Below are positions 9,105 to 15,414 of a stretch of DNA of 44,306 nt, piece by piece (positions within the stretch are counted from its first letter, which is position 1; each line of letters begins with the position of its first letter). A model generated the notes under the pieces. It was given only the letters and a program-made list of their open reading frames with translations. It did not search any database and was not told the origin of the DNA. The stretch comes from JAVBQJ01 sp031549115. GTDB taxonomy: Bacteria > Verrucomicrobiota > Lentisphaeria > Victivallales > Victivallaceae. The stretch covers positions 1 through 44,306 of the forward strand of contig JAVBQJ010000106.1 in NCBI GenBank assembly GCA_031549115.1, read 5' to 3'. The translations under genes and the position numbers were made by a program.

Positions 9105-10031
9105 TTACTGCTTGACCGGAGCGAGTTGAAGAGCGTCCGGGCGGAAAATGTCGAACGGTGCCGTCTTGTCGTCGAAGATCAGCGTGCTGTTCTGCCGGGC
9201 AATTTCCTTGGCCGCCTGCAATTTATGCAGGAAAGCCGCCAATTCCGGGTTTTTCGAGAAGGCCTGGTAATATTTGGCCGCTTCCGCGTCGCCTTCGGCC
9301 TGAATCCGGCGTGCTTCCGCCTGCGCCGTCGCCAACCGGCTCGCGCTCTCCGCGTTGGCGCTCTGACGGATCTGTTCGGCCTCCCGGCGTCCGGTGGCGG
9401 TGAACTCGGTCGCGGCGGTCATCCGCTCCTGCGCCATCCGCTCGAATACCTTGGTGGTGACCCCGGGGGTCACGTTCAAAGTATTGATGCCGACCAGCTT
9501 GATTTCGATGCCGCTGCCCGCCGTCTTGCCCGCCAGTTCATCCTTGATTTTGGCACAGATTTCACTCAGCTTCAGCATCTTCGGGTCGGCGTTGATCATC
9601 ACCTGGGTACTGTACTGTCCGAAGATCGCTTTCTTGGAACCGCGCATCCAGTCGTTCATCGTGCTCTCGGCCACCGACAACGTTTTGAACGCCGAATAGA
9701 AGCTCCGGGCATCGTCGATCCGGTAGACCACGAAAATACCGGCGAGCACGTTCTGGATATCCGCGGTGGTGGTTTCCTCGATCTGTCCCGCCTGCCCCGA
9801 ATAGGTCCGGTCGCGGCCGTCGAATTTGTAAATCTGCTGAATCGGATACGGCCAGCGGAAGTGCAGCCCCGGCTCCGGGGTGTAATCTTCGATTTTGCCG
9901 AGCGTGGTCACCACGGCCAGCTCGTTCTGATTCACCTGATACGAGAATACCGCGACCAGGAGGATGACACCCACCAGCGTCCCCAGCAACGCGGTCGGCC
10001 AGTGCCGGATAATATTGTTTTTCTCCATCAT
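9105..10031 (-). CDS. SPFH-domain membrane protein (HflC/HflK-like), 308 aa
   Basis: This protein has one membrane helix (about residues 13-31), then an SPFH domain opening NQNELAVVTTLGKIEDYTPE with the GLHFRWPYPIQ stretch typical of HflC/HflK. A helical stalk (about 205-265) rich in Ala, Glu, Arg and Gln follows. The start at 10031 is chosen from a GGAG 7 nt upstream; it begins with two Met codons. A longer in-frame start would overlap the upstream SPFH gene. It lies 28 nt after the large SPFH gene and 24 nt before the 375-residue one. The three are consecutive, which suggests a hetero-oligomeric ring or cage. Its substrate and partner are unknown; a link to the adjacent P-type ATPase is inferred from gene order only. 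Confidence 0.82.
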   Translation of the reverse strand: MMEKNNIIRHWPTALLGTLVGVILLVAVFSYQVNQNELAVVTTLGKIEDYTPEPGLHFRWPYPIQQIYKFDGRDRTYSGQAGQIEETTTADIQNVLAGIFVVYRIDDARSFYSAFKTLSVAESTMNDWMRGSKKAIFGQYSTQVMINADPKMLKLSEICAKIKDELAGKTAGSGIEIKLVGINTLNVTPGVTTKVFERMAQERMTAATEFTATGRREAEQIRQSANAESASRLATAQAEARRIQAEGDAEAAKYYQAFSKNPELAAFLHKLQAAKEIARQNSTLIFDDKTAPFDIFRPDALQLAPVKQ

Positions 10032-10059
10032 TTCGTCTCCAGTATAATTGATTTGAATT

Positions 10060-12042
10060 TTATTGTTCCCGTTTGATATCCTGCAGCCCGGCATCCAGCA
10101 GCCGCAGCTGCGGATTCACCTCGAAGTTCAACTCGAAGGTGTTGTTCTCGAGCGAGCTGCTCAGGACATACTTGCGCGCCCGGGCGCAATCGGTTTTCAG
10201 GAAATCCAGGTAGGCACGCAGTTTGAACATCTCCGGCATCGCCTGATAGGCGGTCAGTTGCGCACCGAAACGATGGCTCTCGGCCTTCGCCATTTCAACG
10301 GTGGTATGGCGATAGGACTGCGCCTCGGAAATGATCCGGGCAGCCTCCGACTGTGCCGCCGGAACCCGGTCCGCGGCATAGGTCTTGGCCGCCAATACCT
10401 CGGTATGGGCGGATTCCATCGCACTGACCACCTTTTCAAACTCCGGCGCCACCTCCTTGACCGGCGGATGAAGGCCGAGCAGGTTCACGTTGATGATCTC
10501 CACCCCCAGCTTCTGGGAGTCCGCCACCTGCTGAATCCGCTCCTGCAGCACTTTTTCGGTCAGGCGCCGGTCATTGGCCAACAGCGACGTCAGCGTCGTC
10601 CCGGCCAGATATTCGACCACCACCGCTTCGGAAAGCTGTTTCAGCATCGCCGGCGCATTGGCGTTGTCGCAGGCGTATTGAAAAACGCCGTCCGGACGGA
10701 TCCGGTACTGCACCGGGATATCCACCACCATCAGCGCCAATTGCATCGCCCGGTTGTCTTCGATACTGGCGGTGCGGGAATCCGAGGCGACGATGAAGTT
10801 GTGCTCCTCGTCGGAATGAACCGTGGTCCAGGTGATCACCTCGGCATCATGGTTGCTTTCGCGCTTCGGCGCCGGCGCGTGACCGTGACCGTCGTCCTCG
10901 TATTCGTCCTCTTCCTCGGCCTCGTCTTCATGGCCGCCGACCACCACCTGATGAATCTCGGTGCAGCTGTAACGGTGCAGCTGTCCGAACGGCCACGGCA
11001 GGCCGAAGTAAATTCCCGGCTGCAGCAGCGCGCCGCGGTCGACCCTGCCGAAGCTTTCCTTGAAACCGACCTGATTCGGGCCGACTTCGTACACCGAGCT
11101 GGCCAGCCACAGGATGACGACCCAGAACACGATCAAGGGATACAACGCGCGTTCGATAAACGCATAAATCCAGGTTCCCGACACCTTGAAGCCGAACTGG
11201 TAGTCCAGCATGTCGGCGATATTCCGCATCACCCCGCCGGGCTCGGTAAACAGCGCCAGCAGGCGGCTTTCGAAAACCGGGCGCTCTTCGACAATGGTGC
11301 GCGGCCGGTAGAATTCGATGACGAAATTGATCACGAATTCGGCGCCGAGCACCAGGAACAGCACCAACAGGATATTGGTCACATAAGTGTCCGCGCCCGG
11401 AATCCCGAAGTGATTCATCACCAGCGCCACCGCCGCGACCGCGAAGGTCACGAACGCCGTCACCAGCCAGCTGCCGGCGCTGCGCAGCCAGCGATAGCCG
11501 CCGGCGCGGGCCTGGCCGATGAAAAAGGCCCCCAGAAACACGCACACCGCCATCATCACGGCGGCGACGAAGGCGGCTTGCAGCGAATTCACCGGCCGGA
11601 TTTTTTCCAGCCGGACATGGAAATAGCGCCAGAAGGCCCAGGTCAACAGAAAAATACCGAGCGCTCCAAGCGCACTGAGCACATAAGGCGCATAGCGCGT
11701 GTAATTGGCGAACGAACGTTCCGCGGTGAAGCGGACATCCTCTTCCACATTCAACGCATGGTTCTCTTTGCGCTTGGCGAGCAGAATCTTTTCCGCCGCC
11801 TCCTGCGCGGCTCCCCCCGCCAGCAATCCGTAAATAAAGTTGGCAACGCTGAACAGGATCACCATAGCCAGTGGAATCAATGCCAGAACGAAGCTGTCCG
11901 AACCGGCGAAATCCGCCTTGAAAACCCCGAATATCAACACCAGCAACGCCAGGACGATCCCGACGATCCCGCTGGCAATCGATAGCCGAGTCACCAGTGA
12001 GGCACTCTCAACCGTGATGGTTGCCGTTTTTGCTTCCCCCAT
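10060..12042 (-). CDS. Large SPFH protein with seven predicted membrane helices
   Basis: This 660-residue protein is the first gene of the operon. Membrane helices are visible at about 16-42, 50-76, 119-141, 153-177, 190-212, 219-246 and 296-318. An SPFH domain then starts EVGPNQVGFKESFGRVD (about 319 onward), followed by a stalk rich in Ala and Glu (about 520-600). A loop at about 369-400 is crowded with Glu, Asp and His (HEDEAEEEDEYEDDGHGHAP) and could bind metal. A multi-pass head on an SPFH protein differs from the usual one-helix HflK. The start follows AAGGGG at good spacing. It is annotated generically as protease modulator HflK in relatives, but no FtsH is present here. Confidence 0.82.
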   Translation of the reverse strand: MGEAKTATITVESASLVTRLSIASGIVGIVLALLVLIFGVFKADFAGSDSFVLALIPLAMVILFSVANFIYGLLAGGAAQEAAEKILLAKRKENHALNVEEDVRFTAERSFANYTRYAPYVLSALGALGIFLLTWAFWRYFHVRLEKIRPVNSLQAAFVAAVMMAVCVFLGAFFIGQARAGGYRWLRSAGSWLVTAFVTFAVAAVALVMNHFGIPGADTYVTNILLVLFLVLGAEFVINFVIEFYRPRTIVEERPVFESRLLALFTEPGGVMRNIADMLDYQFGFKVSGTWIYAFIERALYPLIVFWVVILWLASSVYEVGPNQVGFKESFGRVDRGALLQPGIYFGLPWPFGQLHRYSCTEIHQVVVGGHEDEAEEEDEYEDDGHGHAPAPKRESNHDAEVITWTTVHSDEEHNFIVASDSRTASIEDNRAMQLALMVVDIPVQYRIRPDGVFQYACDNANAPAMLKQLSEAVVVEYLAGTTLTSLLANDRRLTEKVLQERIQQVADSQKLGVEIINVNLLGLHPPVKEVAPEFEKVVSAMESAHTEVLAAKTYAADRVPAAQSEAARIISEAQSYRHTTVEMAKAESHRFGAQLTAYQAMPEMFKLRAYLDFLKTDCARARKYVLSSSLENNTFELNFEVNPQLRLLDAGLQDIKREQ

Positions 12043-12074
12043 ATTAACCCCTTGATCATTATATTTTTAAATGC

Positions 12075-12099
12075 AAAAAACGCAGTTCCCCCGTTTTTT
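12075..12099 (-). terminator. Weak hairpin with T-run in the SPFH operon leader
   Basis: An 8-bp stem AAAAAACG/CGTTTTTT encloses a 9-nt loop. It lies between the promoter at 12120-12148 and the start at 12042. It is AT-rich, so it may be a weak terminator of the upstream mini-operon, an attenuator, or incidental. Confidence 0.3.
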
Positions 12100-12119
12100 G
12101 GCTCACAATCACATTCAGT

Positions 12120-12148
12120 ATAATAGCACCGAAATCGGCAATTGACAA
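12120..12148 (-). promoter_or_regulatory. Sigma70-type promoter for the SPFH operon
   Basis: On the minus strand TTGTCA (12143-12148) and TATTAT (12120-12125) are separated by 17 nt. They lie just past the end of the Cys/His-rich gene and about 80 nt upstream of the first SPFH start. There is no other good candidate in the gap. Confidence 0.55.
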
Positions 12149-12164
12149 CCCGCAAGCTCCAAAA

Positions 12165-12533
12165 TTACGCAATATGAAGCAAATACGGGTCGAACGAAAA
12201 AAGCGGCGGCGCCCGGGGCTGGCAGTCGGCGGCGGCACAATCCGAAATCCCGTCGACGGATTCCGGCCGGCCCTCCGGGGCTATGGCCGCCGGCCAGGAG
12301 CAGTCGAATCCGGTTGGAATCAGCAATTCCAGCGCGGTAGCGCACACCGGGCAGTCGATATGACGGCAATGGGCATCCCAGTCCGGGGAGGGCGCCTGGT
12401 GCCATGCCGGCTCCGCGCCGGGGCAGCAAACGGCGTGCGGTATCGCGTGAAACAGCGGGTGGAAAAGTCCGCCGAACATGAAAAAGAACATGCTCAGCAA
12501 CGCAAATGCGCTTTTTTCCCACTTCCGTTTCAT
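12165..12533 (-). CDS. Small secreted Cys/His-rich protein
   Basis: This 122-residue protein has a clear N-terminal signal or anchor (about residues 8-30, FALLSMFFFMFGGLFHPLFH). The body is dense in Cys and His: HAIPHAVCC, then HCRHIDCPVCATALELL, then FDCSW and DCAAADCQP. The CPVC stretch near His recalls small DUF2946-type envelope proteins sometimes associated with copper, but the match is only by eye. The start at 12533 follows an AGGGA ribosome site. The preceding 61-aa gene ends 13 nt upstream, so the two probably share a transcript. A metal-binding or disulfide role in the periplasm is an inference. An alternative overlapping frame at 12115-12522 has no signal peptide and is rejected. 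Confidence 0.65.
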   Translation of the reverse strand: MKRKWEKSAFALLSMFFFMFGGLFHPLFHAIPHAVCCPGAEPAWHQAPSPDWDAHCRHIDCPVCATALELLIPTGFDCSWPAAIAPEGRPESVDGISDCAAADCQPRAPPLFSFDPYLLHIA

Positions 12534-12546
12534 CGCGTCCCTTCGG

Positions 12547-12732
12547 TTAAAACATCACAAACCACAGACCGGTTCCGCACACCAGGAAAAACAGCAGGAT
12601 CAGCGCCAGGCGCGCCGAAATCCCTTCGGCCGGCGCCTCCACCCGCCGGTTGCCGGACAGCCGGGTGAACCCCTGCGTGTGAATATAACGCCGCAGGCTC
12701 CGGTTCGCCGGTCTGACCCCGCGCCGGATCAT
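12547..12732 (-). CDS. Small 61-aa single-pass membrane protein
   Basis: This small gene begins at an ATG overlapping the upstream stop as ATGA (12729-12732). Its product has a very basic N-terminal half (IRRGVRPANRSLRRYIH) and one C-terminal membrane helix (LALILLFFLVCGTGLWFVM). I recognise no family. The tight overlap, the sensible membrane topology and its place between two co-directional envelope genes support it as real. A longer in-frame reading up to 12837 would overlap the neighbour by about 110 nt and is unlikely. Confidence 0.6.
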   Translation of the reverse strand: MIRRGVRPANRSLRRYIHTQGFTRLSGNRRVEAPAEGISARLALILLFFLVCGTGLWFVMF

Positions 12733-13304
12733 CCGAACACCCCCATGCCAATCAATACCGCCAATGCGATGACCAGTGCGCCGATGCCGATGGCCGCGAT
12801 CACCGGTGCGAAAAGCCCCAAACCGATGCGCCACCACTGCCGCCGCGTCATCGACAGCAGCTCCGCCATGCCGAATGCCGCCGGGGTTCCGCCGTCCGCG
12901 GCCGTCTTCGCTGGCGCGGATGTACCGTACTGGGATTGTTTGGCTTGGTCCCGCAGAAATTCCAGCCGGATGTGTTCGACGCGCCGGAAATATTCGCCGA
13001 CCGTGGCGACATCTTCTGCCGACGGACCGTCGGCCAGCGCATCCAATTCGGCAATTTTCGTGCGCAAAAACTCGCCGTAGCGGGTCAGCTCCTCGAGTTG
13101 CGCGTCGACATCGCGAAGCTCGTTGGTGAAGCGGTTGCCCAGGTCGCGCCGCAAGTTCAACGCTTCGGCAGCGCGGCCGCGCACCGCCTGTGCCCCCGGA
13201 TCGGAGGCGTCATTGCCGGGAAGCGACCGCGCACCGTCGGAATAATTTTTCAGCCGGTCCCGGATATTGACCAGGCTGTCACTGATATAATCGCTGCGTC
13301 CCAC
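12729..13304 (-). CDS. C-terminally anchored coiled-coil protein of unknown function
   Basis: This 191-residue protein is mostly charged and helical for about residues 1-125. It then has a short Ala/Gly/Thr-rich linker and a strong C-terminal membrane helix (about 160-188, LFAPVIAAIGIGALVIALAVLIG) with almost nothing after it. The soluble part has heptad-like spacing (LRDVDAQLEELTRYGEFLRTK) and would face the cytoplasm as in tail-anchored proteins. The start is GTG at 13304, preceded by GAGGTGA at good spacing. A strong promoter lies upstream. It heads a three-gene mini-operon with the 61-aa membrane protein and the Cys/His-rich secreted protein. The function is not recognised. Confidence 0.7.
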   Translation of the reverse strand: MGRSDYISDSLVNIRDRLKNYSDGARSLPGNDASDPGAQAVRGRAAEALNLRRDLGNRFTNELRDVDAQLEELTRYGEFLRTKIAELDALADGPSAEDVATVGEYFRRVEHIRLEFLRDQAKQSQYGTSAPAKTAADGGTPAAFGMAELLSMTRRQWWRIGLGLFAPVIAAIGIGALVIALAVLIGMGVFG

Positions 13305-13339
13305 GCTTCACCTCGTTCCTTAACATTAAATTGGTATAA

Positions 13340-13367
13340 AATATAACGGAGGTTGATTGCTTGTCAA
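13340..13367 (-). promoter_or_regulatory. Sigma70-type promoter for the 12165-13304 mini-operon
   Basis: On the minus strand TTGACA (13362-13367) and TATATT (13340-13345) are 16 nt apart, about 35 nt upstream of the GTG start and its GAGGTGA ribosome site. Confidence 0.7.
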
Positions 13368-13428
13368 GCTGGAAATACCTCCAATTGCAGAAAATATACA
13401 GAAAATCATCACTCTCCGGCAACATTTT

Positions 13429-13459
13429 TTGACGGAACAAACCGTCACTTCTCCGTCAA
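13429..13459. repeat. TTGACGGA/TCCGTCAA inverted repeat
   Basis: Arms at 13429-13436 and 13452-13459 are separated by 15 nt, with a third CCGTCAC copy between them (13442-13448). It lies just downstream of the fumarase beta stop. No T tract follows on the minus strand, so it is a poor terminator. TGACGG recurs in other gaps of this window (25405-25425, 43214-43247). Confidence 0.4.
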
Positions 13460-13472
13460 TTTCCCGCTCGCT

Positions 13473-14006
13473 TCAGCCCCTCCGGTAGAGGTTGCGGCCT
13501 TCGGCGTCGATCGCCACCACCAGCGGAAAGTTTTCCACTTCCAGTTCATAAACGGCCTCCGGCCCCAGCTCTTCGAACGCGACGATCCGGGCGCTCTTCA
13601 CCGTCTGCGCGATCAAGGCTGCCGCGCCGCCGGTGGCGGCGAAGTAGACGGCGCCATGTTGCTTCATCGCCGCAATGACATTGTCGCCGCGGTCGCCTTT
13701 GCCGATCATCCCGCGCAGGCCGCATTCGGCAATCAGCCGCGGCGCATAGGCATCCATCCGGTAACTGGTGGTCGGTCCGGCGCTGCCGATCGGCAATCCC
13801 GGCGGCGCCGGGCACGGTCCGACGTAATAGATGATCTGGTCGCGCAACGGCACCGGCAATTCCCTGCCGGCGTCGAGCAACGCCGTCAGCCGTTTGTGCG
13901 CGGCGTCCCGTCCGGTATAGATGCGCCCCGACAACAGTACCCGGTCGCCGGCTTTCAGCGCCCCGGCCTGTTCGCTGCTCAACGGCGCCGTCACTTGTTT
14001 CGTCAT
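13473..14006 (-). CDS. Class I fumarate hydratase, beta (C-terminal) subunit
   Basis: This 177-residue protein matches the C-terminal domain of iron-sulfur fumarases and tartrate dehydratases. Visible family stretches are LSGRIYTGRDAAHKRL, YYVGPCPAPPGLPIGSAGPT and GMIGKGDRG. With the alpha subunit (14516-15409) it would form the heterodimeric enzyme converting fumarate to L-malate. The start at 14006 is chosen from GGGGG about 8 nt upstream; a longer in-frame reading runs into repeat copy A. Two-subunit class I enzymes usually have adjacent genes, but here about 510 nt, mostly repeat, separate them. TtdB-type tartrate dehydratase cannot be excluded, although central fumarase is more likely as I see no tartrate transporter nearby. 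Confidence 0.85.
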   Translation of the reverse strand: MTKQVTAPLSSEQAGALKAGDRVLLSGRIYTGRDAAHKRLTALLDAGRELPVPLRDQIIYYVGPCPAPPGLPIGSAGPTTSYRMDAYAPRLIAECGLRGMIGKGDRGDNVIAAMKQHGAVYFAATGGAAALIAQTVKSARIVAFEELGPEAVYELEVENFPLVVAIDAEGRNLYRRG

Positions 14007-14048
14007 TTTTTGTCCCCCGTTAAAATCGCTACCGCACTCTGCCGAGTT

Positions 14049-14515
14049 CATATCCACTACATGCTGGCCGCCGGCGGCGCGCCACGGATCGCCATATGGC
14101 ATGCCATACAACCGTGTCCGTTGTCGTCCGTGTGTTATGCGCACACAGGCCCTCCCTGTCCTCGCCGACGCGCTCCGCCGGTCTATTTTTCGCCGCCGGT
14201 GCGGCGCCTCGTGCGCTCTATGTGTAGATCGGATTGTCGCTCACGCTTCCAATCCCATCTCCACCATCGCTACCTCGGGATGATCCGCTCTCGCTACGCT
14301 CACATTCGTGAGCTTGCTCTTCCCCCTCGGGGACAAGCCCCTCGGTTTCGCTTCGCATCGACTCCCGGCTCGCTTGCTGTACATTTCGCCTCTTTTGGGC
14401 GCCTGCGGCGCCATCGGCGACCAGCGCTGTTCGCGCGCTGGACCGCGTCTCCGTATGACGGAGTGCAGACCGCCGCTTCGCGGCTCTATTTTTTTATTTT
14501 TAAGAAATTTTTATT
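14049..14515. repeat. Hairpin-rich repeat, family 1 copy A
   Basis: This copy is related to 18041-18343 and 20887-21304. It shares an end motif near tatccactacat (14051-14062), a core around tgtgtagatcggattgtcgc, small hairpins such as CTCCGTatgACGGAG, and a final GCCGCttcGCGGC followed by T-rich sequence. The right end abuts the TAA of the fumarase alpha gene (14516-14518). Relative to copy C it has about 65 extra bases near 14290-14360 containing two more palindromes. It fills the gap between the two fumarase subunit genes. Open frames through it are not conserved in the same phase in all copies, so I treat it as non-coding. Confidence 0.82.
14472..14502 (+). terminator. Intrinsic-terminator-like end of repeat copy A
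   Basis: A GCCGC-TTC-GCGGC hairpin is followed on the plus strand by TCTATTTTTTTATTTTT. It points toward the 3' end of the minus-strand fumarase alpha gene. Confidence 0.5.
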
Positions 14516-15409
14516 TTAGAGCTCGAAGCCGGCGTGGCGGGCGGCATGGCAATTCAGGTTCACCGCCACCGGCAGGCTCGCGATGTGGCACGGGAAGTGT
14601 TCGATGTGCACCGCCAGCGACGTCACGTCGCCGCCCAGTCCCTGCGATCCCACCCCCGAAGCGTTGATTTTTGCCAGTATCTCCCGCTCCAACGCCGCGT
14701 ATTCCGGGTCCGGATTCACCGCGTCCAACGGCAGCAGCAACGCCTTCTTCGCCAGAAACGCCGCCTTTTCAAAGGTGCCGCCGACCCCGACCCCCACCAC
14801 CGTCGGCGGACACGGATTCCCCCCCGCCTTCGTCACCGTCTCCACCACGAAATCCACCACCCCGGCACGCCCGGCCGACGGCGGCAGCATCTTCAGCGCA
14901 CTCATGTTTTCCGAGCCGCCGCCCTTCGGCGCCAATATTACATTCAATTTGTCCCCCGGCACCAGCGTCAGATGGATGATCGGCGGTACGTTGGTCTGCG
15001 TGTTTTGGCGTTGGAAAATCGGGTCGGAAACGATCGACTTGCGCAAATAACCGTCTTTATAGCCCTTCGCCGTCCCCTCGGTCAGTGCTTCGTAAATGGA
15101 GCCGCCGTCAATTTCGACCAGTTCGCCCATTTCGACGAAATAAACCGCGAAACCGGTATCCTGGCAAATCGGCAGCTTCCGCTTCGACGCCAGATCGGCA
15201 TTGTCCAAATATTGCTGGAGAAAATCGCGCCCGAGTTCGCTGGATTCAGCCGCCAGCGCCTCTTTCAGTTTGGCCCGGACATCTCCCGGCAACTCGCATG
15301 CGGCTTCAATGCAGCACAGCGCAGTGGCGTTCACCACGGCGGCAAATGGAATTTTCCGGCGCATCGCCGCAATGCCTTCTCCGGGTTTCAGGATACGAAT
15401 CGAACTCAT
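14516..15409 (-). CDS. Class I fumarate hydratase, alpha (N-terminal) subunit
   Basis: This 297-residue protein is the iron-sulfur subunit of a two-subunit class I fumarase or tartrate dehydratase. It carries the three expected cysteine contexts for a [4Fe-4S] cluster: PICQDTGFAVYF, GGNPCPPTVVGVG and LNCHAARHAG. The motif QNTQTNVPPIIHL is also typical. The start at 15409 (MSSIRIL) is preferred because GAGGTGA lies upstream at good spacing. A GTG at 15418, overlapping the transporter stop as GTGA, is the alternative. It is co-directional with the phosphate-type transporter upstream and the beta subunit downstream. Its stop codon directly contacts repeat copy A, which separates it from its partner gene. 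Confidence 0.87.
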   Translation of the reverse strand: MSSIRILKPGEGIAAMRRKIPFAAVVNATALCCIEAACELPGDVRAKLKEALAAESSELGRDFLQQYLDNADLASKRKLPICQDTGFAVYFVEMGELVEIDGGSIYEALTEGTAKGYKDGYLRKSIVSDPIFQRQNTQTNVPPIIHLTLVPGDKLNVILAPKGGGSENMSALKMLPPSAGRAGVVDFVVETVTKAGGNPCPPTVVGVGVGGTFEKAAFLAKKALLLPLDAVNPDPEYAALEREILAKINASGVGSQGLGGDVTSLAVHIEHFPCHIASLPVAVNLNCHAARHAGFEL

Positions 15410-15414
15410 TGGCG

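Noticed and set aside
7953..12042. Naming the SPFH genes hflK and hflC
   Set aside because: No ftsH or other Hfl genes are present, there are three genes rather than two, and one has seven membrane helices.
14222..14245. Resemblance of gtgtagatcgg in the repeats to sequencing-adapter sequence
   Set aside because: Only a few bases match, the copies differ from each other and extend for hundreds of bases, so this is not adapter contamination.
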